A stretch of DNA of 64,000 bases from Nocardiopsis kunsanensis DSM 44524. Lineage in GTDB: Bacteria; Actinomycetota; Actinomycetes; Streptosporangiales; Streptosporangiaceae. Below, piece by piece: positions 35,761 through 44,001 of this stretch. The stretch's first letter is position 1; each line of letters starts with the position of its first letter. Below the pieces are notes generated by a model. The model searched no databases, was not told the DNA's origin, and saw nothing but the letters and a program-made list of their open reading frames with translations. Both the position numbers and the translations under genes were made by a program. The stretch is taken from NCBI RefSeq assembly GCF_000340965.1, contig NZ_ANAY01000013.1:1-64000 (forward strand). The letters run 5' to 3'.

Positions 35761-36216
35761 TCAGGCCGGGGTGAGGACGAAGACCGGGATGTGGCGGTCG
35801 GTCTTCTCACGGTAATCGGCGTAGGGCGGGTAGGCCTCCACGGCCCGGTCCCACCAGCGGGCACGCTCGTCCCCCTCCACCTCACGGGCCCGGGCCGCGA
35901 AGGGTTCGGGACCGTCCTGGAGGGCGACCTCGTCCGGGGCGGCGCGCAGGTTGTGCACCCACGAGGGGTGCTCGGGCGCTCCGCCCAGGGATCCGACGAC
36001 CGCGTACTCGCCGTCGTGCTCGACCCGCATGACCGCGGACTTGCGGACCTTACCGCTCTTGCGGCCGCGCGTGGTCAGGATGACGACCGGCATCCCGGTG
36101 TCCATGAGGGTGTTGCCCTCACGTCCGCCGGTCCGCTCGTACAGGTCCACCTGCTCACGGACCCACTGGGACGAACTCGGCTCGTACTCGCCTTCGACGA
36201 TCTGCTCCGTGCCCAT
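35761..36216 (-). CDS. DUF385/Ddn-like nitroreductase family protein
   Basis: The product is 151 aa. ATG 36216 follows AAGGAG. The block PVVILTTRGRKSGKVRKSAVM and VGSLGGAPEHPSWVHNLRA are typical of deazaflavin (F420)-dependent DUF385 proteins, related to mycobacterial Ddn that activates nitroimidazoles. Its physiological substrate is probably a quinone or similar electron acceptor. The gene lies just left of repeat element B. Confidence 0.9.
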   Translation of the reverse strand: MGTEQIVEGEYEPSSSQWVREQVDLYERTGGREGNTLMDTGMPVVILTTRGRKSGKVRKSAVMRVEHDGEYAVVGSLGGAPEHPSWVHNLRAAPDEVALQDGPEPFAARAREVEGDERARWWDRAVEAYPPYADYREKTDRHIPVFVLTPA

Positions 36217-36330
36217 CGTGCTCCTTCGTAAGAGGGGGCGATCGGACCATCCCGATGGTGGCACGGAACCACCGGGAAAAGCGGTCGACATGCCCGACGG
36301 CGCCGTGTACTGGTCTTCTGGAGCATCGAT

Positions 36331-36431
36331 GGGTAGGGGCTCGGGTTGGTTGGGGCGGGGGTTTCTTGTTGTGCCGGGGGTGGTTCGGAGTTGGGGCGGG
36401 GGTTTCTTGTTGTGCCGGGGGTGGTGGTTCG
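36331..36431 (+). repeat. G-rich tip of element B with 41-bp tandem repeat and quadruplex-type motif
   Basis: Four runs of three or more G from 36331 (GGGTAGGGGCTCGGG, then GGGG after 6 nt) match the G-quadruplex pattern. A 41-bp unit starting TTGGGGCGGGGGTTTC occurs twice in tandem (36350-36390 and 36391-36431), the second diverging at its end. The right tip of the element is correspondingly C-rich. Confidence 0.75.
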
Positions 36432-36815
36432 TCGGGGTCGGGATTTTAGCCCGGCCGGGTCTGCGCGCAACCCACTCGGTGCCACCCCCGCACACGTTTC
36501 TTTGCGGGGTTGGTGGCGGGTGTGTGGTGGGTTGGTGTGGGGGCGCCTCGGGGTGTGCGCTCCGACCCTTTGCGCCGGGCTTTCCCGACCCACCTCGACG
36601 AACCCCGCCACCCCCGGCGCCCTGGCAGCAGAAGGAACGGTGGGCGCTTTCCTCCCCCTGTGGGGCTGCATTGTGACCACCGCTTGCGGCGTGCGCGCGG
36701 TGGTTCGCTCATGCGAAAGGCAACTACGGGCCCTTGCGGGAGCAACTACCGGCCCTTCGGGTCTGGCCCCGCCTGCTCCCGGTGGCGCATTGAGGCCGGG
36801 GGTGGCTGGTGTGTG
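36418..36815 (+). repeat. Left inverted arm of element B
   Basis: The arm pairs with the reverse complement of about 37105-37510. Shared blocks, in order, are GGTGG...TTCGTCGG, TAGCCCGGCCGGG, GTGGCGGGTGTGTGGTGGGT, GCGCCTCGGGG, CACCGCTTGCGGCGTG and CTCCCGG...GCCGGGGGTGGC. Identity is high inside blocks and poor between them. Confidence 0.8.
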
Positions 36816-36993
36816 CGCGGCCCCCGAGGCCCCGCCTGCCCCAGCAGAGCATTGAGTCCGGGGGGCGGCCGGTGTGCGGGTGGCTGGGCGGGTTTCGGCG
36901 CGTGGGTATTGCTGCCGGAACCGGCTTCGGCTGTGGTTCTTGTTGCCGGTGTCGGATTCGAGGCCCAGGCGGTGCCGGGCCGGGCGGTTGATA

Positions 36994-37040
36994 GTGCCCG
37001 TGTGGGCACCGTAGGCGGGTGCTGGTGCCCACACGAGCAC
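36994..37040. repeat. Core hairpin of repeat element, copy B
   Basis: The same 17-bp stem with one mismatch as at 176-222, with the same loop sequence. Confidence 0.85.
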
Positions 37041-37104
37041 TAACAACGGTGGTTTTCGGTCTCCGGCACCCGCACGGGTGCCGTTCCCAGCCTCTCTGTG
37101 TCGG

Positions 37105-37510
37105 AGTTTCTCCAGTACGGGTGCGGGCACACGCCTGCCACCCCCGGCTGCAGTGCTCCGCCGGGAGTGCGCGGGGCCGTAGTTGCCCCCGTAGGGGCCG
37201 TTGCTGTCGCAGGAGCGAGCCACCGTGCCCACGCCGCAAGCGGTGACCGCAATGCCGCGCCCGAGGGGGTCGGCGGTTGGGCCCCCATTTCTTCGGGCGG
37301 ACGGTTGGTCTGCGGCCGTGGGGTGTTCGGCGGCGAGAGCGGGCCGGCCCGGGGAAGGGGTGGACCGCACGCCCCGAGGCGCCGACACCAACCCACCACA
37401 CACCCGCCACATTCATCGCGATGAAAAGGGTGTGGCGGGGCGCCGAAGCGGGTTGCGGGAAGCCCCGGCCGGGCTACGCTCGACGCTCCGACGAACACCA
37501 CCCACCTGCC
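37105..37510 (-). repeat. Right inverted arm of element B
   Basis: Inverted partner of 36418-36815. Its distal half (37295-37504) is also directly repeated in copy A at 542-751, including an unbroken match through GGGTTGCGGGAAGCCCCGG and neighbouring bases. Confidence 0.8.
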
Positions 37511-37619
37511 ACCAGTCCATGGCCCCTGCCCCACCTGCACCGATCCACCGGCCCCTACCTACCACCCCCGCACCCCAGATCCCAGGTTCCCCGGCCCCTT
37601 CACCGAACAACACGTCTGG

Positions 37620-39671
37620 TTATGCGCCCCCGTCGTCGGCGTCCTCGCCCGGGTCGGAGCGTTCGTCACCGGACGGCAGCCACCGCTCGTCCTCCTCGGC
37701 CGGGCCCATCACACCCACCGACACCCAGTTCACGCACACCGTGTCCTCCTCGGTGTGCAGGGCCAGCTGCTCCGCGGACGCACCCGAGGGCACGAACCAG
37801 ACACCGTCCTCCTCGGCCTCGGGCAGTTCCAGTTCCAGGAAGTCGTCGCCCAGGAACAGGATCGCGTCGGTCTCCTCCTCGGCCTCGTAGCCGACCGTGA
37901 CGACCTGCGAGGATCCGCCGTTGGCCTCCACCGGCCAGGACATGATGCCGTCCCAGGTTTCCAGGCACTTCTCACCCTCCTCGGGGACGAAGACCGCGGA
38001 GCCCTCCCCCGGGGCGGCGTGCACGAGATCGCCGTCGCCGTCGAAGACGTGGGCGGTGTCCGCCTGCTCCGGTAGGCGCATGCGTTCGGCGGTCCCGGCG
38101 TCGGCCAACGGGGAGAGCACCCAGGAGCTGAGCCGGTACTGGGCGTTCCACTCCACGACGATGTCCTCGGGCACCGGGGTGGAGTACAGGCCGCCCTCCT
38201 CCGGCACGTCCGACAACGATGCGCGCACCGAGTCGAGGTAGGAACCGAGGTAATCGCCCTGGAGGGTGCGTGCGTAGGTGTGCGTGGACACCACCGCGGC
38301 GGCCGCGTACACCACGGTCGCCGCGACGGCCGCCACGCGGGCGGGGCGGCCCACACCGGTCCGGTAGGGCCGCAGGTCGACACGCCCGTCCCCCGCCGAG
38401 CCCACCTGGGCGCGGGCCCGTTCCTCACGGGTGGGCAGGAAGGCCAGCGCCAGGCACAGCGCGAAGACCGGGGCAGCGTCCGCGACGTAGCGCGGATCGG
38501 CACCGACCACGTCCTGGAACCGGGCTCGGGCGATGATCGTGGGCAGGACGTCCACGATCACCACGTACCCCAGGAGCAGCGCCCAGGCTCGCCACGCGCG
38601 CCGACGCATCCATACGCTGACCAGCACGATCGCGCCCAACACGGCCCATGCTGCCAGGACCACCCAACCTCGCGGGTCGATGAGCCCGCCGGTGGGGGTG
38701 ATCGGTCCCCATTCCAGCGGGCCTCCCAGGGCGCCCACGGGAAAGACCTCCGCGACCAGTCCGCGTGCGATGCCCCACGCGGACTCGCCCTCGGGGACCC
38801 CGGCCCCGTCGGAGCTGTCGGAGGAGGCCATGCGCCCCAGGTACAACACGGTGTAGGCGGCGAAGAGCCCGGCCATGGTCGCCCAGTAGGGGCGGTGCAG
38901 TTCCCAGGCCCGGCGCAGCGACACCGACAGCCCGCCCGGGTAGAGGTAGGTCAACGCGACGGCCAGGACGAGCACCGGCAGGAACATGGCCTTGACGGTG
39001 AAGAGCATCCCGAACACGACCGCGCCGACGGCGAACCAGGCGGCACGGAGTTCTCCCGTGCGCAGGTGGCGCACGGTCCACAGCAGCGCCAGGGCGAGGG
39101 CGAGTTGGAGGGGGACCGCGTTGAGCGCGGCGGACCACCAGCCCAGTACCGGCACGGTCAGCGGGGCGAACGCGAAGACCGTCAGGGGTACCAGGAGGGC
39201 CCAGCGGCGGCCGAAGAGTTCCCACAGCATCCGCAGGAAGGCGAGGTGAGCAGCGGCCTGCACCGCGAGCATCACACCGGCGCTGACCCACCAGTGGTAG
39301 GGCCAGAACGCGGTCTGGAAGTAGACCAGGAAGAGCGCCCCCGGCATGAAGTGGCCCTTGTGCAGGTCGAAGAGGTAGTCGGGGCCGAGCTCTCCGGCGT
39401 CGGCGGCCGCGAAGAAGAGGTAGTCGTCCTCGATGAAGTTCGACTGGGTGAGCACGTAGGCGCGTAGGAGCACTGCTAGCGCCGTGATCGCCAGTCCCGC
39501 CAGGAACACACGGTCACGGAGCAGCCGACGGAATCCGGCAGCGACGCCGCGCAGGGCTTCCTCGAAGGAGGGGCCCTCCCCGTCGGGTTCCTCGACCGGT
39601 CGGCGTACCCTGTTGGCGCCCTCCCCGGTCGGGGTGCCCTGTACCTGCCTGCCCTCGGAGTCGGGCTCCAT
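37620..39671 (-). CDS. GT-C-like polytopic membrane glycosyltransferase
   Basis: The product is 683 aa. ATG 39671 (MEPDSEG) follows GGGAGAG; an upstream ATG adds six residues. After a 55-residue cytoplasmic segment there are about ten membrane helices to residue 460, then a large C-terminal extracytoplasmic domain. An acidic EDD (81-83) in the first outer loop, in NFIEDDYLF, is where GT-C enzymes (Dol-P-mannosyl or arabinosyl transferase types) carry their catalytic acids. The last ~60 residues are acidic. The donor would be a polyprenyl-phosphate sugar, perhaps the arabinose donor made by the nearby DprE genes; this is inference. Confidence 0.75.
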   Translation of the reverse strand: MEPDSEGRQVQGTPTGEGANRVRRPVEEPDGEGPSFEEALRGVAAGFRRLLRDRVFLAGLAITALAVLLRAYVLTQSNFIEDDYLFFAAADAGELGPDYLFDLHKGHFMPGALFLVYFQTAFWPYHWWVSAGVMLAVQAAAHLAFLRMLWELFGRRWALLVPLTVFAFAPLTVPVLGWWSAALNAVPLQLALALALLWTVRHLRTGELRAAWFAVGAVVFGMLFTVKAMFLPVLVLAVALTYLYPGGLSVSLRRAWELHRPYWATMAGLFAAYTVLYLGRMASSDSSDGAGVPEGESAWGIARGLVAEVFPVGALGGPLEWGPITPTGGLIDPRGWVVLAAWAVLGAIVLVSVWMRRRAWRAWALLLGYVVIVDVLPTIIARARFQDVVGADPRYVADAAPVFALCLALAFLPTREERARAQVGSAGDGRVDLRPYRTGVGRPARVAAVAATVVYAAAAVVSTHTYARTLQGDYLGSYLDSVRASLSDVPEEGGLYSTPVPEDIVVEWNAQYRLSSWVLSPLADAGTAERMRLPEQADTAHVFDGDGDLVHAAPGEGSAVFVPEEGEKCLETWDGIMSWPVEANGGSSQVVTVGYEAEEETDAILFLGDDFLELELPEAEEDGVWFVPSGASAEQLALHTEEDTVCVNWVSVGVMGPAEEDERWLPSGDERSDPGEDADDGGA

Positions 39672-39840
39672 GGAGTTCTCTCCCAGCACTCATTGGCCAT
39701 CCCGGAAAAGGGCTGCCAGAATACAACATGTTCCACTTTCTTCCTCGACCGTTATCGCAGGTCCACACTGACCGCGCGTGCAGAACAGGAACACGCTCTA
39801 TTTCTGCGTGTCCGGCTGGGGTCGTGCAACCGTGGGGGTG

Positions 39841-40587
39841 ATGCCCGTGGGGCTCGAACAGGTCCGGCGCGACTGGACCCGCCTGGGAGCCACCGAACCG
39901 CTGTGGGCGGTGTGTGTGGATCCCGGGAAACGGGACGGCGGCTGGGACGACGACGAGTTCCTCGCCTCCGGTCGCGCGGAGATCGATCCCGCCGTCTCGC
40001 GCATGCGCGAGCTGGGTGTGTACCCCGGCGGAGGGCGGGTCCTGGACTTCGGGTGCGGCGCGGGACGGCTCTCCAACGCCCTGGCCGCACACTTCGACGA
40101 GGTCGTGGGTGTGGACATCTCGGAGCCGATGCTGGAGGAGGCGCGGCGCCTGGACCGTTCCGGAGGGCGCATCACCTTCGAACTGAACGAGCGCCCGGAC
40201 CTGTCCCGGTTCGAGGACGACAGTTTCGATCTGGTCTACACCGACCTGGTCCTGCAGCACCTGCCGCCGGACCTTGCCGAGGGGTACGTGCGCGAGTTCG
40301 CGCGTGTGACCCGTCCCGGCGGCGTGCTGGTGCTGGGTGTGCCCGAGAGGGTCCGGGCGACCTTCAAGGGTCTGGTCTTCCGGTTCCTGCCCTGGCCGCT
40401 GGTGGCGCTGGCCCAGAAGGTGCTCCTGCGGTACCCGGCACCGATGCGCATGCACACGCTTCCCGCGAGCCGTCTGACCGAGCTGCTGCCGCTCTCGCGG
40501 ACCGCGGCCTCGGACCGGTACTGGGGCGGCGACCACTGGGAGCACCGGCGCCACTACGTCGTGGTGGGAACGGAGGACCGGGCATGA
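39841..40587 (+). CDS. Class I SAM-dependent methyltransferase
   Basis: The product is 248 aa from ATG 39841; GTG starts further upstream (39778, 39832) are possible and no strong ribosome binding site helps decide. SAM-binding motif I is VLDFGCGAG, with the acidic residue of motif II in VVGVDISEPM and motif post-I in FDLVYTDLVLQHLP. The N-terminal GWDDDEFLASG is typical of a subgroup found near envelope polysaccharide genes. Its stop overlaps the next methyltransferase gene by 4 bp. Confidence 0.85.
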   Translation: MPVGLEQVRRDWTRLGATEPLWAVCVDPGKRDGGWDDDEFLASGRAEIDPAVSRMRELGVYPGGGRVLDFGCGAGRLSNALAAHFDEVVGVDISEPMLEEARRLDRSGGRITFELNERPDLSRFEDDSFDLVYTDLVLQHLPPDLAEGYVREFARVTRPGGVLVLGVPERVRATFKGLVFRFLPWPLVALAQKVLLRYPAPMRMHTLPASRLTELLPLSRTAASDRYWGGDHWEHRRHYVVVGTEDRA

Positions 40588-41348
40588 CCGCCGGCACCCG
40601 CTCCGGGGAACTCGTACCGTTCCGGGCGACGCTGGGGCGCTCGGTGGGGCTGTTCTCGGCCTTCCGCAAGGAACAGACCGACCCGGCGTTCTTCTACGGG
40701 AAGCTGGCCCGCGACACCGTGGACCAACTGCGTTCCTACACCCCGTTGGACGGCCGTACGGTCGTGGACGTGGGCGGCGGTCCCGGGTACTTCGCCGACG
40801 CCTTGCGCGGAGAGGGCGCACTCTGCGTGTGCGTGGACGCCGACGCGCTCGAGATGCGCCTGCACGGGCGTTCCGCCGACGTGCACGGGGTCCAGGGCAG
40901 CGCGCTGGACCTGCCGATGCGCGACGGGTCGGTGGACGTGTGCCTGTCCTCGAACGTCTTGGAGCACGTCCCCGACCGCACACGTATGGCCGACGAGATG
41001 GTGCGGGTGACCCGGCCCGGCGGCCTGGTGTACCTGTCGTACACGCTGTGGCTGTCGCCGTGGGGCGGGCACGAGACCTCGCCCTGGCACTACCTGGGTG
41101 GTTCCTACGCGGCCGAACGGTTCACGCGCAAACACGGACACCGTCCGAAGAACGACTTCGGACGGACCATGTACGCCGCGTCCGCCGGGGAGATGCTGCG
41201 GTGGGCGCGCTCGCACCCGGACGTGGAACCGGTCGACCTCCGCCCGCGGTACCTGCCCGCGTGGATGAAGCCGATCGTGCACGTGCCGTTCCTGCGGGAG
41301 GTCATCACCTGGAACCTGTTGCTGGTGTTGCGCAAACGCTCCGCCTGA
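40584..41348 (+). CDS. SAM-dependent methyltransferase, Rv0224c-like
   Basis: The product is 254 aa. ATG 40584 overlaps the previous stop (ATGA) and has GGAGG upstream. Motifs include EQTDPAFFYG, VVDVGGGPGYFADA, DVCLSSNVLEHVP and the long conserved stretch GGHETSPWHYLGG. The latter and the EQTDP start are features I recall from mycobacterial Rv0224c. It is probably a methyltransferase for a cell-envelope glycan or lipid. It pairs with the upstream methyltransferase in one operon. Confidence 0.85.
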   Translation: MTAGTRSGELVPFRATLGRSVGLFSAFRKEQTDPAFFYGKLARDTVDQLRSYTPLDGRTVVDVGGGPGYFADALRGEGALCVCVDADALEMRLHGRSADVHGVQGSALDLPMRDGSVDVCLSSNVLEHVPDRTRMADEMVRVTRPGGLVYLSYTLWLSPWGGHETSPWHYLGGSYAAERFTRKHGHRPKNDFGRTMYAASAGEMLRWARSHPDVEPVDLRPRYLPAWMKPIVHVPFLREVITWNLLLVLRKRSA

Positions 41349-41390
41349 GCACGCACTCCCGGTTCCGGGGGTCCTTGCCGCCGGAGCCGT

Positions 41391-42266
41391 TCACCCGAGG
41401 CGGCGCAGGGCCTTGCGGGGCGAGCGTGCGTGGGTACCCATGCCCCGGAAGGGACAGTCGGTGCGTTCGTGGTCGATCGTGAAGTCCCCTGCGGACTCCA
41501 GGCGGTCCAGCTCCTCCCACGTGACGGGGGCGGCGACCGGAGCGCCGGGGCGCGCCCGTACCGCGTAGGGCGCCACGGCCAGTTGTTCGCGTCCGTTGCG
41601 CAGGTAGTCCACGAACAGCCGCCCGTGCCGGGCGTCCTTGCGCACCTCGGTGGTGAGGCCGTCGGGCCGCTGCGCGGCGATGCGCTCGGCGATGGCCCGC
41701 GCCATGTCGCGCACCTCCTGGTCATCCAGCTCCGGACGCAGCGGCGAGTGGACGTGCAACCCGCGCGAGCCCGTGGTCATGACGTAGGCGGCCAGCCCCA
41801 GGCCCTCCAGCACTTCCCGGGCCTCGTGCGCGGCGGTGCGGCAGGCCTCGAAGGCCTCCGCACCGCCGCCGGGCGGATCCAGGTCCAGGACCATCCGGTC
41901 GGGCCGGCCCAGGTTCGGTTCGCGTGAGAGCCACACGTGCTGGGTGAGGGCGGCCTGGTCGGCGCACCAGACCAGCGCTGCGGTGTCCTGGCACATGATC
42001 ATGGTTCCGCCGCTGGTCCGCACGTGCCGCACCCAGTCCGGAGCGGAGGGGTGTTTGACGTAGAACCGTTCGCCGTCGATGCCGTCGGGCAGGCGTTCCA
42101 GGGCCACGGGACGCCCGCGCACCTGCGGGAGCATGATCGGTGCCACACGTGTGTAGTACCGGGCCAGCTCGAGCTTGGTCGCCCCTCCCTCGCCGAAGAG
42201 CGGTTTGTCCGGGCGCTTCACCCGCACCACGCGGCGTCCCGCGCGCACCTGCGCCGCGGCAGTCAT
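41391..42266 (-). CDS. LigD-type polymerase/primase domain protein
   Basis: The product is 291 aa. ATG 42266 follows GGGGAGG and overlaps the aldehyde dehydrogenase stop by 4 bp. It is a stand-alone archaeo-eukaryotic primase-like domain of the bacterial NHEJ type: KLELARYYTRVAPIMLP, the metal-binding VLDLDPP (DxD), TGSRGLHVHSPLR and a third acidic residue near KDARHGRLFVDYLRN. Such stand-alone proteins fill and ligate-prepare double-strand breaks with Ku and a separate ligase. No Ku or ligase gene is adjacent. Confidence 0.9.
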   Translation of the reverse strand: MTAAAQVRAGRRVVRVKRPDKPLFGEGGATKLELARYYTRVAPIMLPQVRGRPVALERLPDGIDGERFYVKHPSAPDWVRHVRTSGGTMIMCQDTAALVWCADQAALTQHVWLSREPNLGRPDRMVLDLDPPGGGAEAFEACRTAAHEAREVLEGLGLAAYVMTTGSRGLHVHSPLRPELDDQEVRDMARAIAERIAAQRPDGLTTEVRKDARHGRLFVDYLRNGREQLAVAPYAVRARPGAPVAAPVTWEELDRLESAGDFTIDHERTDCPFRGMGTHARSPRKALRRLG

Positions 42267-43750
42267 GCGTCCTCCCCGAAGGGGAGTGTGCGTGCGGTGT
42301 GTTGGACGCTGACCCAGTGGTCGGTGGTGAACTCCTCGATGGCCCACACACCGCCGAACCGGCCCACCCCGGAGTCCTTCTCACCGCCGAAGGCCGTGTT
42401 GGGTTCGTCGTTGACGGTGGTGTCGTTGACGTGGGTCATGCCGGCCCGCACCCGTCGGGCGAAACGCACGCCCCGTTCCACGTCCTCGGTGAACACCGCG
42501 CTGGAGAGCCCGTAGTCGGTGTCGTTGGCGATGCGCAGGGCCTCCTCCCCGCTGTCGGCCCGCACGACGGTGGCGACCGGGCCGAAGACCTCCTCGGCCG
42601 CGGTGGCGACGCTGTTGTCGCCCACCAGCACGTGCGGAGGCAGGGCCCGCCCCGCGGGCCCCGCGGGGTCACCGGAGACCAGGAGCTCGGCCCCGTCCCC
42701 CACCGAGCGGTCGATGAGGTCCCGGACGTGGCGCAGCTGGCTGTCGTTGATGATCGGACCGATCTGGGTGCCGCTGTCGGCGGGGTCGCCGGTCCGCAGC
42801 CCCCGGGCGCGTTCGCGTACCCGGTCGACGATCTCGTCGTACACCCGTGTATGGGCCACGATCCGGTTCGTTGCCATGCAGATCTGGCCCTGGTGGTAGA
42901 AGGAACCGAAGACGGCGGCGTCGGCCGCGCGGTCCAGGTCGGCGTCGTCGAGGACCACCAGGGGACCGTTCCCGCCCAGTTCCAGGGCGTGGTTCTTCAG
43001 TGGCGACTGCGCGGCGATGCGGCTGCCCACGGAGGTCGATCCGGTGAAGGAGATCAGCGAGGGCACGCGGCTGGTGACCAGCGCGTCGCCGATCCGGCTG
43101 CCCTTGCCGATGACGACGTTGAGCACCCCGGGAGGGAGCCCGGCCTCCTCGTAGACACGGGAGAGCAGCAGCCCTCCGGTGACCGGTGAGTCCTCGGCCG
43201 GCTTGAGCACGACCGTGTTGCCGAGGGCGATCGCGGGCGCGATGGAGCGGTGGGACAGCTGCATGGGGAAGTTCCACGGGGTGATGGTCCCGACCACCCC
43301 GAGGGGTTCGCGGTAGACCCGGTTCTCCTTGCCCGGGGTGATGCCGGGCAGGATCCGTCCGCAGACCCGTGTGGGGTAGTTGATCACCTCGACCATGCCG
43401 GCTCGCACCAGCGACCACTCGAATTCGGCACGCTGGCGGATCGCCCCGACCTCGCTGACGAGCCATTCGACGATCTCGTCCCGGCGCCGGTCCATGATGT
43501 CCAGGGCCCGCAGGAACAGGGCGGAGCGTTCGGTGGCCGGGGTCGCGGCCCACTCCGGTTGTGCAGCGGCCGCGGCCCGGTAGGCGCTCTCGACGTCTTC
43601 GGCGTCGGCGAAACGGATCCGGCCGAGCGGGGTGTCGTCGTAGGGGTTGACGTTCTGGTGCTCGGTGTCGGAGGAACCGGTCCAGGACCGCCCTCCGATG
43701 GCCATCGTGTCGAAACCGCTGTAGGGCTCCGGTGTCTGTGCATCGCTCAA
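42263..43750 (-). CDS. Aldehyde dehydrogenase, aromatic-aldehyde type
   Basis: The product is 495 aa. TTG 43750 is chosen because GGGAGGA lies just upstream and the sequence from there matches family length; the longer frame is non-homologous. Landmarks are GTITPWNFPMQ, the NAD-binding FTGSTSVGSRI, ELGGNG with the general-base Glu, and the nucleophilic Cys in GQICMATN. It is most like benzaldehyde/vanillin/salicylaldehyde dehydrogenases. It would oxidise an aldehyde to the acid with NAD(P). Its 3' end overlaps the LigD-type gene, an unexpected partner. Confidence 0.92.
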   Translation of the reverse strand: MSDAQTPEPYSGFDTMAIGGRSWTGSSDTEHQNVNPYDDTPLGRIRFADAEDVESAYRAAAAAQPEWAATPATERSALFLRALDIMDRRRDEIVEWLVSEVGAIRQRAEFEWSLVRAGMVEVINYPTRVCGRILPGITPGKENRVYREPLGVVGTITPWNFPMQLSHRSIAPAIALGNTVVLKPAEDSPVTGGLLLSRVYEEAGLPPGVLNVVIGKGSRIGDALVTSRVPSLISFTGSTSVGSRIAAQSPLKNHALELGGNGPLVVLDDADLDRAADAAVFGSFYHQGQICMATNRIVAHTRVYDEIVDRVRERARGLRTGDPADSGTQIGPIINDSQLRHVRDLIDRSVGDGAELLVSGDPAGPAGRALPPHVLVGDNSVATAAEEVFGPVATVVRADSGEEALRIANDTDYGLSSAVFTEDVERGVRFARRVRAGMTHVNDTTVNDEPNTAFGGEKDSGVGRFGGVWAIEEFTTDHWVSVQHTARTLPFGEDA

Positions 43751-43944
43751 CGTTCCTCCCGAGGACGAGGGTCCGCGAAGGGCACCGTGCCCGACCTCGG
43801 CGCCAGGAAAACGACAAACAGCCCTTAATCGCCGCAAAACGGTATTCAGCCCGCCCTGCACCCGGCAGCTCTCCCCGTCACCGGGCGAGCAACGCGTTTC
43901 CCCTACCTCTTTTTCCCACAACGGGACACCTGCCCCGACACACC

Positions 43945-43977
43945 GACGCCCGGCCGGGGCGTACCCGGCCGGGCGTC
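43945..43977 (-). terminator. Terminator of the etf operon
   Basis: GACGCCCGGCCGGG and CCCGGCCGGGCGTC form a perfect 14-bp stem with a 5-nt loop, 25 bp beyond the etfA stop. Confidence 0.85.
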
Positions 43978-44001
43978 ACTGCGGGAAGCGGGCGATGCGC
44001 C

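Larger units (their letters stand above)
36331..37575. repeat. Large dispersed non-coding repeat element, copy B (complete)
   Basis: The element is about 1.25 kb between a DUF385 gene promoter and the 3' end of a glycosyltransferase gene. It has three parts: a left arm (about 36418-36815), a core (36818-37065, nearly identical to bases 1-247) and a right arm (about 37105-37510) that reads as an imperfect reverse complement of the left arm. Modules in the arms are individually stem-loop-forming. The long reading frames crossing it on both strands are Pro/Arg/Ala/Gly-rich, end in flanking genes or at random, and are not preserved between copies. No transposase is present. Function is unknown. 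Confidence 0.85.

Noticed and set aside
36075-37412. A 445-codon minus-strand reading frame spanning element B, and several shorter ones in elements A and B
   Set aside because: Compositions are low-complexity Pro/Arg/Ala/Gly, the frames run into the DUF385 gene out of frame, and they are not kept between the two copies. They are by-products of GC-rich DNA without stop codons.
36331-37575. Insertion sequence or classical MITE
   Set aside because: There is no transposase, no clean terminal inverted repeat and no obvious target duplication at the ends. The element is also much longer than usual MITEs.
37620-39671. Assignment of the GT-C protein as an EmbC/AftD arabinosyltransferase
   Set aside because: It is far shorter than Emb or AftD proteins and lacks their carbohydrate-binding C-terminal domain. 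Only the general GT-C-like layout can be supported.
39693-40583. N-terminal 297 codons preceding the second methyltransferase in one long frame
   Set aside because: This stretch overlaps the first methyltransferase in another frame and is Arg/Gly-rich. The ATG at 40584 with GGAGG and the family start define the real gene.
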